NCBI GenBank assembly: GCA_025617375.2
Contig: JAMYGW020000007.1
Location: 1,488,001 to 1,552,000 of the forward strand
Origin: Acarospora socialis
Taxonomy: Eukaryota; Ascomycota; Lecanoromycetes; Acarosporales; Acarosporaceae
Length of the DNA stretch: 64,000 nucleotides
Direction of reading: 5' to 3'
This document shows, piece after piece, positions 12,251 through 22,261 of the stretch; the stretch's first letter is position 1, and each line of letters opens with the position of its first letter. The notes beneath the pieces are model-generated. The model made no database searches and had not been told where the DNA came from. It was given only the letters and a program-made list of their open reading frames with translations. The position numbers and the translations under genes are program-made.

Positions 12251-14302
12251 ATGGCAGACTCTCTCTCGATCGAAGAAGCGAACAGGATCCGAGCGACTCT
12301 CGGCCTGAAGCCACTTCCAGTGCCGGGCGGTGGCCCGACTTTCAAACCCTCCAAAGACACCGATACTTCCTCTGACGAGGAAGAGTCAGGGAGCACTTTA
12401 GAGTCACGACAAGCTCAAAGCTACGACAACTGGAAGAAAGTCCAGGACGAAGCCGAGGCCAAAGCCAAACGCGAGGCCAAGAACGAGGCCATCAAGAAAG
12501 CCCGGGATGCGGCGCGCAAATTCGCGAAACTCGAGGGCAAGGGGCTAGGGGAAGCGGATCCGGAGACGGAACTGGATACGAGGACGTGGTTGATCCAGCA
12601 GAAGAAGAGGCAGAAGCGGCTGGAGAGGGAGAAGGCGCGGAAGCTGGAGCAGGAGCTGGCGGAGCGCGAGCAGGTGGCGGAACATACGGCGAAGGATCTC
12701 GCGGGGGTCAAGATCGGACATGAGTTGGCGGAGTTTGAGGGAGAGGGGGAACAGGTGCTTACGTTGAAGGATACGACGATTGACGAGAATGAAGAGGAGG
12801 GGGATGAGTTGGAGAATCTGGATCTGAAAGAGAAAGAGAAGTTGGGCGATAAGCTAGAGTTGATGAAGAGGAAGCCTGTGTACAATCCCAACGATGTCGA
12901 TGAGAGTGGACAGCAGTCACTGTTGGCTCAGTATGATGAGGAGATAGACGGCAAGAAGCGGAAGCGTTTTACTCTCGATGGTCAGGGAGCTACAGCTGAG
13001 GAGAAAGAGGCGATGAAGCATAGTGTGGCGGAGAAGTTGAAGGCGAAACCCATCAGTCTAGATGTTGTGCAGGACATTCCCATCTCAGATTATCAGGACA
13101 TTTCGGAAGTAAAAATCAAGAAGCCCAAAAAGAAGAAGCAAAGATCAACCCGACAGAAAGCCGCAGATGAGGACGATATATTTCCTACACTCGAATCAAT
13201 CAATGGGGACCAAGCGAATGGCGATTCCATGGAGGTGGATTCAGGCCTTGCGAACGGTACCTCGACGTCCACAAACAAGCGAACACTTGATGATACGTCT
13301 TTTGTCGATGACGATGATTTGCAAGCTTCATTGGCTTTACAACGTCGGACGGCGCTGAAAAAGCGCAAGAAAATGAGACCTGAGGATATTGCGAGGCAAC
13401 TCCGCGAAGAAGCATCCGCTACGCCCGGCAATACAGAAGCAAATGGCGATGGCGAAGACAAAGACGAGGATGTTGGTCTAGTCATAGACGAGACGTCCGA
13501 ATTTGTCGCCAATCTGCAAAAACCTACGGTAGCAGACCGCCAACGCCGAGCATCGTCAAAACCAGCCAACGGGATCAATGGCGCAAGCCACGCATCACCT
13601 CCAGCCCGTACAGACGGCAATGTAGACATGGACCGCTCGTACAACGACATTGAGGACGAAGAAGACCTCAAAGCCCGCATCAAACGCGAGGACTCCAGTC
13701 CCGCGACACCAACCCTCACCTCCACCGGTCTAAGCGAAGACGCAACCCTCAACCAAGGCACCGGCGCCACGCTCGCCATGCTCCGGCAACGCGGCCTCAT
13801 CAAGCCCTCGGACGCCGGCGACCTGAACGCCATCCACCGCGACCGACAACGCTTCCTGGCGGACAAGCAGCGGCACGAGACGCTCGCCGAGCAAAAAGCG
13901 CGCCTGCAACGCGAACGCGACCGCCAGAGCGGCAAACTCGACCGCATGTCGGCGCGCGAGCGCGAGGAGTACGCGCGGTGGGAGAACAAGCAGCGCGACC
14001 AGCAGGAGTCGCGGCAGATGGCGGACATCTTTAACCGCGAATACAAGCCCGACGTGCAGCTGAAGTACGTCGACGATCATGGCCGGACGATGAATCAGAA
14101 GGAGGCGTTCAAGCATCTGAGTCATCAGTTCCATGGCAAGGGCAGCGGGAAGCAGAAGACGGAGAAGTATCTGAAGCGCATTGAGGATGAGAGGAAGAGG
14201 GAGAGTATGAGTACGCTGGATAGTAGTCAGAGTACCGGCATGAATAGTGCCATGGGCGCTACGGCGAGGAAGAATCGGCAGGCGGGCGTAAGGTTGGCGT
14301 AG
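12251..14302 (+). CDS. SNU66: SART-1 / Snu66 family, U4/U6.U5 tri-snRNP protein
   Basis: A 683-residue intronless gene for the SART-1 family, part of the tri-snRNP and needed for spliceosome activation in the nucleus. The ATG at 12251 gives the characteristic start MADSLSIEEANRIRATLGLK. A longer open frame upstream lacks conservation and was rejected. The protein is highly charged, with long Lys/Glu/Arg coiled-coil segments (about residues 65-220), acidic linkers (EENEEEGDELENLDLKEKEK-like) and a basic patch KIKKPKKKKQRS near residue 285. The C-terminal SART-1 signatures are GTGATLAMLRQRGLI, YKPDVQLKYVDDHGR and NQKEAFKHLSHQFHGKGSG, followed by KQKTEKYLKRIEDE. Serine-rich linkers suggest phosphorylation. 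It is convergent with nothing close; about 0.9 kb of non-coding DNA follows. Confidence 0.92.
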   Translation: MADSLSIEEANRIRATLGLKPLPVPGGGPTFKPSKDTDTSSDEEESGSTLESRQAQSYDNWKKVQDEAEAKAKREAKNEAIKKARDAARKFAKLEGKGLGEADPETELDTRTWLIQQKKRQKRLEREKARKLEQELAEREQVAEHTAKDLAGVKIGHELAEFEGEGEQVLTLKDTTIDENEEEGDELENLDLKEKEKLGDKLELMKRKPVYNPNDVDESGQQSLLAQYDEEIDGKKRKRFTLDGQGATAEEKEAMKHSVAEKLKAKPISLDVVQDIPISDYQDISEVKIKKPKKKKQRSTRQKAADEDDIFPTLESINGDQANGDSMEVDSGLANGTSTSTNKRTLDDTSFVDDDDLQASLALQRRTALKKRKKMRPEDIARQLREEASATPGNTEANGDGEDKDEDVGLVIDETSEFVANLQKPTVADRQRRASSKPANGINGASHASPPARTDGNVDMDRSYNDIEDEEDLKARIKREDSSPATPTLTSTGLSEDATLNQGTGATLAMLRQRGLIKPSDAGDLNAIHRDRQRFLADKQRHETLAEQKARLQRERDRQSGKLDRMSAREREEYARWENKQRDQQESRQMADIFNREYKPDVQLKYVDDHGRTMNQKEAFKHLSHQFHGKGSGKQKTEKYLKRIEDERKRESMSTLDSSQSTGMNSAMGATARKNRQAGVRLA

Positions 14303-15208
14303 GATTTTGTTTTTGACCTCGGAGCTCGTGTGGCTGCTGGCAAAGACTACGGATGTGACATATCGACAAAGAGACAGTTATGCAACCTTGAGAGTAGCCC
14401 TACTTTGCTAGGGCGGTCGCTCTGCAGTGCGTACTTCGTACCACATACCAGTTACCTCTGCAATATTCTCCTCCTACTGCAAACGAACCTGATAGATTTA
14501 TGCGCTTTGAGCGCTTCTCTACTGGCTCAACGCCCCGCCATGTTTCAATCATACAGGTTTAGGATCGGATTTCTCTCTTCGCTGTCTGCACTTTTGCAAC
14601 TTCTTGCCAACCCTCGTCCAATCACAACCATTTTCTCTTCCAGCTCCTCAACCCCTCCGCAATGTCACAATTGCAGAGTGAACTTGTCCTGGGCCATGAC
14701 ACCTCTTGAACTCTGTCCATGTTCCCTTTTGTTTCCCCTTTGAGGGCATCGGTCGTGAATGAGCTGGAGCCGGTACGAGTCGACAAATGCTGTTCGGTGA
14801 AAGCTGCGAGTCAAAAGCTGCGTAATACTTGGGGTTGCTCCACAATCAGTATTAGCGAGGGAGGCCTTCGGTGGATGTGAGCCGAGCTATACTCGGCCGA
14901 CAATAACGTCTTCCCGAGGCGGAAGGCATGCCTTCCTCCTTGCAAGCGATACGATAAGACACCGGCTCCATTTGGCGTACAGGTTACAACTCGATTGCAA
15001 TCGAACGCCAACCGAAACGGAGCTGTTGGTAAAGGTTAGCCGTTCTGCTGTCTATCCCCAAACCACCAGAGCAGATACGCAATACATACCACAATCCTGC
15101 TCAAACCCCAGCCCTAACCATGCAATCTAACACCTACCAACACCTCCCCACCCAAACAGCCCAGAGCCCAACGCCGATTGATGCACAACCCTCACCCCCA
15201 CCCCACCC
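14303..15208. other. Intergenic, no gene seen
   Basis: About 0.9 kb between the 3' end of the SART-1 gene (+) and the 3' end of the PTH2 gene (-). Short open frames have no family likeness. It probably holds both 3' UTRs. Confidence 0.45.
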
Positions 15209-16052
15209 TCACAGCAACTTCAACCCCCCCGTAACCCCATCCACCACACTCCTCGGCCCCGGCCCGACCCCCAACACCGTCGCGCTCCCACTCGCCACCT
15301 GCGTCCTCCCCGCATCATGGACGATCCTCGCACACAGCCCCAAACTGACCGCCTGCGCCTGCAACAACTCCAACTCCTCCTCGCTGCGGACCTGCAGCGC
15401 CACTTTCGCCTGCCCGGACCGCTCCCAGCGGCGGAGAAGCGGCGACGAGGGCGCGTGCGTGAGGAAGTACTTGTAGCACGCCAGCGTGGCGTGCGAGCAT
15501 TGGGCGGCGATCTTGCCTGTAGACGGCCCCCGGGGGGAGAAGGGGTTAGTGGGTGGAGAGCGTAGCGTAGCGTAGCGTAGTGGGGATGAGGTGCAGAGCA
15601 GAGCGGAGGGGATGGGACGGGACGGGACGGAACAGACCTTTCCCCATGCCCAGGTCCGTCCGCACGACGAGGACGAGCTTGCATTCCTCGTTGTTGCCGG
15701 CGAAGCTTTTCAGTTCGCCCTGCTCGTTGCCCTCCTCTTCCCCCTCGTCGTCGTCGGCGGCGGAGCTCGGCGTCTGCTCGTCGCTCGAGTCAGCGTGCAC
15801 TTTGACGTCGTAGCTGTTGGGCCAGCTCTCTTTGGTCGCGCCGGCAGACCGGCTGAAGAGGCCGAGCGAGAGGCCTTGTCCCACGAAGTAGCCGCCCACG
15901 ACGATGAGGATTACGGTCGCGATGGCATAGGTCGTGACGGAGGGGGGGAGACGGTCTTGTGGTGGAGGTGTCATGGTTGGTGTCGTCTGGCAGTCGTCGT
16001 AGTACTCAGTGATGTAATATATGGGAGCGCTATGGAGGTTTTGTGTGGCCAT
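15209..16052 (-). CDS. PTH2: Peptidyl-tRNA hydrolase 2 (Pth2/Bit1 family)
   Basis: Hydrolyses peptidyl-tRNA released by stalled ribosomes, recycling tRNA. The family acts in cytosol and on the mitochondrial outer membrane. Exons are 16052-15638 and 15516-15209 on the minus strand, giving 240 residues. An N-terminal membrane anchor (TYAIATVILIVVGGYFVGQG, about residue 40) is followed by an acidic linker. The catalytic PTH2 domain then begins with CKLVLVVRTDLGMGKGKIAA and continues QCSHATLACYKYF, the most conserved segment. AGRTQVASGSATVLGVGPGP near the end is also typical. The splice junction falls inside the GMGKG motif. The 121-nt intron carries two short tandem repeats. The start at 16052 gives 32 extra residues before a second possible ATG at 15974; either would leave the anchor intact. 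Confidence 0.93.
15561..15632. repeat. Tandem repeats inside the PTH2 intron
   Basis: Four copies of CGTAG at 15561-15580, then three copies of GGGAC around 15614-15630, both within the intron of the PTH2 gene. Such short repeats are length-variable in populations. No regulatory meaning can be read from sequence. Confidence 0.7.
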
Positions 16053-16312
16053 TTCCGGATTAGGGTTCGTTGGGTGCAGGGGTTGCTTTCACGCTAAAGA
16101 TATTAAATCTCGGGCGTGGGAAGTGACAACTTATAACCAAGACCACGACGCAAGGGGGTTTGGCCAACGCTACATACTATGTCGATGTACAGTTTGACGT
16201 AACATCCACGACCTACTCTTGTAACCAAACCCCGCCGGCCCATCGCGCACGCCCACGCACCAGTCAAACCATCGACTCTACGTTTCCAATCAGTCTCACC
16301 CTCGCGACGCCC

Positions 16313-17008
16313 ATGGCCCTTCGTCCATCTCCCCTCACCCCAACCATTCGCTCCTCTTCTCGTCTCTTCTCCACCACGCCCCACCCCCTAACCCGCTACC
16401 ACGCCCCTCGCCTCCCCGACGCCCCGCCCGCCTCCATCCCACCGTACCCGTACCCGGCCGCGCAATGGTACAAGCAATCGAACCACGGCCTCTACGGCGC
16501 GACCCGAATCCAATTCGGCAACACGGTCTCGGAGCGGACGGAGATCAAGAACCGACGACGCTGGGCGCCCAACATCCGGCGCAAGAAGCTGTGGAGCGAG
16601 GCGCTGCAGCGCTGGCTGCAGCTGAAGGTGCAGGCGCGGGTGCTGCGGACGATCGATAAGGTGGGCGGGCTGGATGAGTATTTGCTCGGCGAGAAGGAGA
16701 GTAGGGTGAGGGAATTGGGGGTCGAGGGGTGGAGGTTGAGGTGGAGGGTTATGCAGAGTGCGGCGGTGAGGAGGAGATTTGCGGAGGAGAGGAGGAGGTT
16801 GGGGTTGGTGGAGGAAGATCGGGAGAAGGTGGGGATTGATGGGAAGGTGGTTGGGGAGGAGGCAGTGAGGGGGCAGGTGGAGGAGTTTGATAGGGGGTTG
16901 GATGAGAGGGAGGGGGAGGTCGTACTGGGTGAAGGGGAGGATGAGAATCTGGGGGAGGGGTTCATGAAGGAGGAGACGGCGCCGGAGAAGCCGAAGATGA
17001 AGCTGTGA
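16313..17008 (+). CDS. MRPL24: Mitochondrial large-subunit ribosomal protein bL28m (MrpL24)
   Basis: Mitoribosomal 54S protein of the bL28 family. It is a single exon of 231 residues. The ATG at 16313 gives an N-terminus rich in Arg, Ser and Thr (MALRPSPLTPTIRSSSRLFS), as in a mitochondrial presequence; the longer open frame upstream was rejected. The bL28 core is around residues 55-120: QSNHGLYGATRIQFGNTVSE, then RTEIKNRRRWAPNIRRKKLW and VLRTIDKVGGLDEYL. The tail beyond residue 130 is a charged helical extension common in fungal mitoribosomal proteins. It is divergent from PTH2 with 260 bp between the start codons, so the two may share a promoter. Confidence 0.92.
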   Translation: MALRPSPLTPTIRSSSRLFSTTPHPLTRYHAPRLPDAPPASIPPYPYPAAQWYKQSNHGLYGATRIQFGNTVSERTEIKNRRRWAPNIRRKKLWSEALQRWLQLKVQARVLRTIDKVGGLDEYLLGEKESRVRELGVEGWRLRWRVMQSAAVRRRFAEERRRLGLVEEDREKVGIDGKVVGEEAVRGQVEEFDRGLDEREGEVVLGEGEDENLGEGFMKEETAPEKPKMKL

Positions 17009-17383
17009 TAGTTTACATTGGTGGTATTTGTACACTACGTTCGGACATCTTTCCTACCTGAACTGATAGGGAGGACGGACAATCTGAGCAAAGAAGGAAC
17101 GAGAACCTTGCTGGACGTCCACCTTGTCCTGGTCAAAGATAACTTAAGCATGAATCAAGAAGAGATATATAATATCGTCACTACTGTTTCGAGTGGTAGA
17201 AGTTTGTTAGCTGAGTATTTGCCCGTCAACAGCGGTGGACGTGTTGTTACTGTCAGGACTACAAAGACACCAATTTAGACCATTCAGAGTTGGCGTAGAA
17301 TAGGTAGGCAGATCCAATGCTATTTGTGCGAAGGTAGCTTCTACATCTTCCCAATCATCTCAAGCACCGCTAATCCGAGCTCA
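17009..17383. other. Intergenic, convergent 3' ends
   Basis: About 375 bp between the 3' ends of MRPL24 (+) and the DUF7137-like gene (-). Nothing beyond probable 3' UTRs is seen. Confidence 0.45.
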
Positions 17384-18683
17384 TCACCGTCCAGTCCTCT
17401 GCCTGGAAATTTCATTCCTGAACGCGTTTTCATGCCTCATAGGGTCAGTCTGTTCCGTCGGACTGCTAACCAGATCATCGAGATCCTCCTCCCTGGTGTG
17501 TTGCCGTTGCTGAAGTTCGACGCCTCTGGTAGGCTCGTCCCTGAATCCCGTGTCAGGCTGACCAACCTCACGTTCGCCCAGTCTAATAGCCCCTTTCTTG
17601 CCAACTCGTTGTCTGCGTGATTGGCCAACACCGTAACCTTTCCGGCGGCCCATGACGCTACCCAGACCGATTTTCCGATGCTTCCGCATGCCGACGAAGA
17701 GGCCGAATAGCACGAAGACAAAGACGCCGAGAGCGACAGGTAAGCCGACCTGCAGCCCAAGTTTGCCTGGTGGTTTCGTTGGCGGTGAGGGAGGGTAGTG
17801 CTGAACCGGTTTGTTTATGAGAGACACAACAGGACCTTTCTTAGCAGTGGCTCTTTGGTTTGGCGTTGGGTCAAGTTGAATGATGTAGAGCGTCAAGTTA
17901 TTGCGAGACTGCCCCTGCAACCATGCACTGTCCATGGTCACGGTCACGTAGCCATAGTTGTTCAATGTCCGGAGAGAAGACCAGGCGACTGGTCCACCGC
18001 CGGAGGCATTGACGTAGTCCAGCTCAATTGTGATCGTGGAGTTGATGGGGTAGTAGTCCGCGTTCCATGTAACTATGCTATTCAGCCCTGATCCAGGAGC
18101 GGTATCCCGAGATTCCCTCACCATGATATGTTTCGCCCACCCAGACATCACTACCGTTGGTAGGTGTACAGAAGGGCTCGAATGGTCCGCTTAAATCGTG
18201 GCATACGGGGAATGACCCGCCAATGGGAGGTGGGACGCCTGCGCTTTCCGTGGCACTTGGCGTGCTCGACACTGCTGTAGTTGATTGACTAGTTGTTCCT
18301 GTACTTGATAATGTAGTCGAGCCAAGTATAGAAGCAGTCGTACTGATTGCTGAATTGCCATTCGCAGATGAGGAAGATGCACTCGGGGCGCTATTTGTTG
18401 AGGAGGCACTATTCACCGTTGAAGACGCACTCGGCAGACCATTCGTGGTAGAGACAGTTTGTGACGAGGGAAGACTTGTAGTCGTAGCTATAAAGTAAAG
18501 CTAATGTGTAAGCCAGAAGCAGCACGTGAGGTCAAGGGCCATCGTATCGCCTTCCTGATGCGAGGCCGTTAAAGGGGTGTATAGTCACTTACACTCAGCT
18601 CGCCCCTCCAATGGTGCTGCAATGACACCAAGTTCACCCAGGGTATAAGACACAATCAGGAGACCTGATGTGAACAGCTTCAT
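17384..18683 (-). CDS. Fungal single-pass cell-surface glycoprotein (DUF7137-like)
   Basis: A 381-residue conserved fungal protein with no known biochemical role. Exons are 18683-18593, 18487-18122 and 18072-17384. It opens with a signal peptide (MKLFTSGLLIVSYTLGELGV), followed by a long Ser/Thr-rich stretch (about residues 35-110) suited to O-mannosylation. A globular extracellular domain follows: PVCHDLSGPFEPFCTPTNGS, WNADYYPINSTITIELDYVN and YIIQLDPTPNQRA. There is one transmembrane helix, LGLQVGLPVALGVFVFVLFG, then a basic cytosolic tail with MRKHRKIGLGSVMGRRKGYG. The layout (signal, Ser/Thr stalk, one TM, cytosolic tail) is that of a wall-integrity sensor, but I do not claim that function. 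Assigning it to DUF7137 is from memory and needs a profile search. Confidence 0.75.
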
Positions 18684-19202
18684 AGCTTCTTGTTGACCTG
18701 CTTCTGCAGGTGTTGACGCAAGTAAACACCATGCACCAGGCTATACAACGAGGGAAAGTCGTGTGCAACGAGACTGACTACTGGTCGAGTTTCACCATTG
18801 TAGTCATGATCGACAAGGTCCGTATGTTTGAGGCTCCGATATCTACAAAACAATTGTATAGCGAGGAGAGGTTCTCCAACCGTTCGCTCCTTCCAACCAG
18901 TTCAGGGGAGCTCCCCAACCCAAGGTAACCTAGCGCGGAGCTCTAGCCAGCCCAGTCTAACCGTGTTCCTCCTAGCGCTCTTTTTGCACGTCAAGCGCAA
19001 GGCTCCAGAGATCTACTTCGTAACGGGGAAACGTACAGTAGGAGTCAGATCTTCTTCTCTCTTGGCTTTATTACTGACATCTAAATCCTCTCATATTCTT
19101 GTCGCTCTCTCAGAGATACTTCCATTATCTCCGGCCCACCATTTCGCTGACCTTCCTCGTCCGTTCCTGATCGAACCAGCAAAGAGCTGTCACTGCTCCA
19201 AC
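18684..19202. other. Divergent promoter region
   Basis: About 520 bp between two divergent genes for secretory-pathway proteins, the DUF7137-like glycoprotein and the thioredoxin-like protein. An open frame runs into the latter from upstream but shows no conserved sequence before the signal peptide. No named motif was recognised. Confidence 0.4.
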
Positions 19203-20201
19203 ATGCGCTTTACCTCAGCGTTCCTTCTGGCGCTGCCAGCTATCGTCGCAGCACAGCAGCAAAAGCCGCTTCAGGACACGGTACAAGGGTGGTTCAATAA
19301 AGCCAAGTCCTTCATCCCGGGCGCGGTTACTTCACCGATTGATACAGCTGCAGCGAGGGTTGCTGCGGAGAAGGTCACCCTTTTGACGAAAGAGAACTGG
19401 GCATCGACCTTGACTCCCAGCGCTTCTTCTAGCTTCAGTGATGGTCCTGAAGAGTGGATGGTATTCTTTTCTGGAGGAAACAAGACCTGCTATGGGCGCT
19501 GTGAACGACTAGAGAAGGCCTGGAATGTAAGCTCTTCTGAATGGCATATTGACAATATCAATCCCATGCCACGGTCGTCAAGGGCCACCATCTCTCACCT
19601 CTTTGCGAAGACACAACGCCGGAGATGCTGATGCTCCAACGTAAACTAGGAATCAGCAGCTCTTCTCGCCGTAGATCCGACATCGCCGCACCTAGCATAC
19701 GTGAACTGCGACGAGAACGCCATCCTTTGCGCCACCTGGGCGGCTGGCGTTCCTACGATCTGGCATATCCAGCTACCTACCCCCCAACCGGATCAGTCTC
19801 GCCCGGCTACGACCATCCACATCGTCCCCCTGAACACTTCCAATACCACCGCAGCTGACATCGTTGAAATCCACACCTCCAAGACCTTCGAGAAAGTCCC
19901 CGTGTACGAGGGCGCTTTCCACCCTTTCGATGGCTACCTCGCCAAATTTGGCCTTAGCCAACCCCTGGCTTACTTGTTGACCGCTTTTGCGCTGGTCCCC
20001 AGCTGGGCTTTCATGATTGTTATCAGCCTTGCAAGTAGATCCATGATGTTAGTATCATCCCATCGATGCAAAAGTCTATGCACTTGATTCGCCTGCTGAA
20101 CGGTAATAAATAGGAGTCGTCGCCTGGGTCCTCAGCCCGGTAGGCAAGCACCAAGACCTGCAGCTCCTCAGGGGCCTGTGGCCGGAGACGCTAGTCGTTA
20201 G
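19203..20201 (+). CDS. ER membrane protein with thioredoxin-like lumenal domain
   Basis: A conserved fungal protein of 269 residues. Exons: 19203-19526, 19650-20047 and 20114-20201. A signal peptide, MRFTSAFLLALPAIVAAQQQ, was used to choose the start. A lumenal region follows with EEWMVFFSGGNKTCYGRCER, which resembles the beta strand plus active-site loop of thioredoxin-like proteins but with CxxxC instead of CxxC. HLAYVNCDENAILCATWAAG then matches the thioredoxin strand with a conserved Cys. A transmembrane helix near residue 225 (AYLLTAFALVPSWAFMIVIS) precedes a short Arg/Pro-rich cytosolic tail. The family looks like a TMX-type oxidoreductase relative. Because the redox motif is altered, it may be a chaperone or adaptor rather than an isomerase. 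Function not established. Confidence 0.75.
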
Positions 20202-20784
20202 GGTGGGAGACTTGTGGTGAATCTGGCTCGGAGAGTTGTGGAGCTGCGTTACCATTCCGATACCCTCTTAATCTCGTTTTGAACTGTATTTCGTTACTGC
20301 AGGGCTCGCCTTTGGGCCGTCACGAACAACCTTTTTCGTTGGACTGGAGATATGCATGTGCGTCAGGCAGGATCAGTTCTCGTGTATTATACCACAAATA
20401 AGCAGAACACATCAGCAGACAGAGATGTTCAGACCATGCAGCATACCGTGACAATAACTATACGCTGATAAGTCTCCTGACAACAAGGCACATCGACAAC
20501 TGTTCTACAAATTAGGTTGGCTAATCTGAACTACATAATGTGCGTCATCGTTTATCCTTTCATTCTCAAGCTTGACGGGGCTGATGAAGATATAGTACAG
20601 TACGTAACAGCGAGCGAAACAGGTACCGAAAGATTGACAACAAAGGACCGAGATATGTTCCCTTCGACACGCCCCATTCACAAGGCCATCCACTAGGCTG
20701 CTGTCACCGTCAAGCTGCTCCGAACCCACCGAGCTAGCTACAACCATGTCCCAACGAGACCTATCCAATCCCGCACAGAGACAC
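20202..20784. other. Intergenic, no gene seen
   Basis: About 580 bp between convergent genes. Small open frames on both strands lack any recognisable feature. Confidence 0.4.
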
Positions 20785-21277
20785 CTAGCAGGACGGAACC
20801 GAGCCTGCGAAGAAATGAGCCACTACATACAAGGCAAACCAACTAAAGAGCCAAGAGCCAGGGAAAAGAAGATACTGACCAGTACAACTCCCGATATACC
20901 ACCCGGACACATAATACCCCGCCGTCGTCTTATACCAAACCCTACAGCCCACCCATCAGCCCATCCATCCTTACGAAGGTTCTGAGCAAAGAAGATCGAA
21001 AGACTTACGTATCACCATGGACGGAACTCCCATGGTCGTTATAGCACGTAAACGTCACACGCGTGCCCTTGGCGTACTCGCCAACGGCATCGCATTTGGG
21101 GTTGGTTGTGCTCGGGCAGCGCCGGTAGCGGACGCCGTCGCCGGTGATCTTGCAGCTGAGATTGCGGGCCTCAAGAGCGGCGGGCTCGGCTTCAGGGGCG
21201 GCGTCAGGGCTGCTGATGGGGTTGGTGTAGACGGCGAGGGGAAGGAGGAGAGTTAGGAGGGCAGCGGTGAGCTTCAT
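20785..21277 (-). CDS. Small secreted SH3-like cysteine-containing protein
   Basis: A predicted secreted protein of up to about 141 residues. The signal peptide MKLTAALLTLLLPLAVYTNP is followed by an acidic propeptide-like stretch (SSPDAAPEAEPAALEARNLS). A compact domain then has Cys residues in SCKITGDGVRYRRCPSTTNP, KCDAVGEYAKGTRVTFTCYN and, in exon 2, AGYYVSGWYIGSCTG. This pattern resembles the fungal bacterial-type SH3-like secreted proteins. Exon 1 is 21277-21009. Exon 2 starts at 20941 and completes the domain. After GSCTG the frame stays open to a TAG at 20785, adding a hydrophobic tail that looks unlike coding sequence, so a further intron or an earlier end is possible. Role unknown; size and secretion fit an effector or wall-binding protein. 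Confidence 0.7.
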
Positions 21278-22261
21278 GGTTGGTGGGAGTCGCTACTTCT
21301 GGGTTGAAAAGATGTGATTTGTTTGGGTGCTCGGGGATATGCAGAGTGTGGTCTTGGAAGGCTTGTTGGCTCCCAATTTGATGCTGGACGGAGGGCTTTT
21401 ATACCCTTGGGGCCCAAGGTAATCTGGAGAAAGCCCTATCTTGGCTGGGCTCTCGTATACGAGGCTGCCCCTGAGCCATGCCAGTCTGGACTGAATCCGG
21501 CCCCCATCCACTCTGGTCGAACGGTCAGCGCGCCGTTTCCTCGTATTCGAGCGGGGTATCAGCCACGGTCCGACTCACAGACAATCCTGGCTCGACGATT
21601 GGAGGGTTGATTGCATACGTGGTCGGCGAGACTTCAAAACGGTGTAGAAACCCGTTGTAAAGGACAGGTCTGGACTGCGAAGAATGAATGTGAGTTGTTA
21701 CACAGAGAGAACCACGAAAGCCTCAATTCCATCTCTGTAACCCTAGATTGGCTATATCTCTATAGGCAGATCCGGGCTTAACTGGAGGAGAGTGCCTTGC
21801 CAAGCCCCGTACCTCGCCCCGTCTGCACTTGTTGCGCAATGTCAGTTGCATCGAATACGAGAGGAACGGCCTCCCGTGCCATTCACAGGACGGAGAAGGG
21901 TCTTGGCAGGACACAAGGCTGTTGGGCTGACCGCATTAGCTTCGTCCTGACACCACACCTTTGGGAGCGTAGTATTTAGCAGTCACAGTTGGTCGTCAAG
22001 TTGCACGAAAGGCGTGTGCGCAACATAGATCGACGGAGCCACACCGAGCTTGACTTATGTAACAGATTCTAAAAAGCAATGTAACCATCACACAGAAGGC
22101 AACAGGTTGCTCGATAACAAAAGCACGTGGTACGATCACGTGGGCACGTGCTGGAATCGCGTTTTCCCATGATTTACCGTGACATGTGCATACTTCGTAC
22201 CTCAGTCAACGCTCAGAAGTCAGAACCTGCTCTATGAGTCAAACAAGATACCAATCTCGGA
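21278..22261. other. Intergenic, no gene seen
   Basis: About 1 kb between divergent genes. Open frames are short and low in coding character. A TGAGTCA motif lies at about 22234, some 28 bp before the start of the coiled-coil gene; this may be chance. Confidence 0.4.

Noticed and set aside
13093-14046. 317-codon open frame on the minus strand
   Set aside because: It is antisense to the SART-1 coding region, with Ser/Arg-rich composition from codon mirroring.
15220-15684. 154-codon Arg-rich open frame on the minus strand
   Set aside because: It overlaps the PTH2 exons in another frame; GC-rich coding DNA leaves shadow frames open. No family likeness.
18828-19202. Upstream extension of the thioredoxin-like protein
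   Set aside because: The frame is open, but a clean signal peptide begins at 19203, which sets the start.
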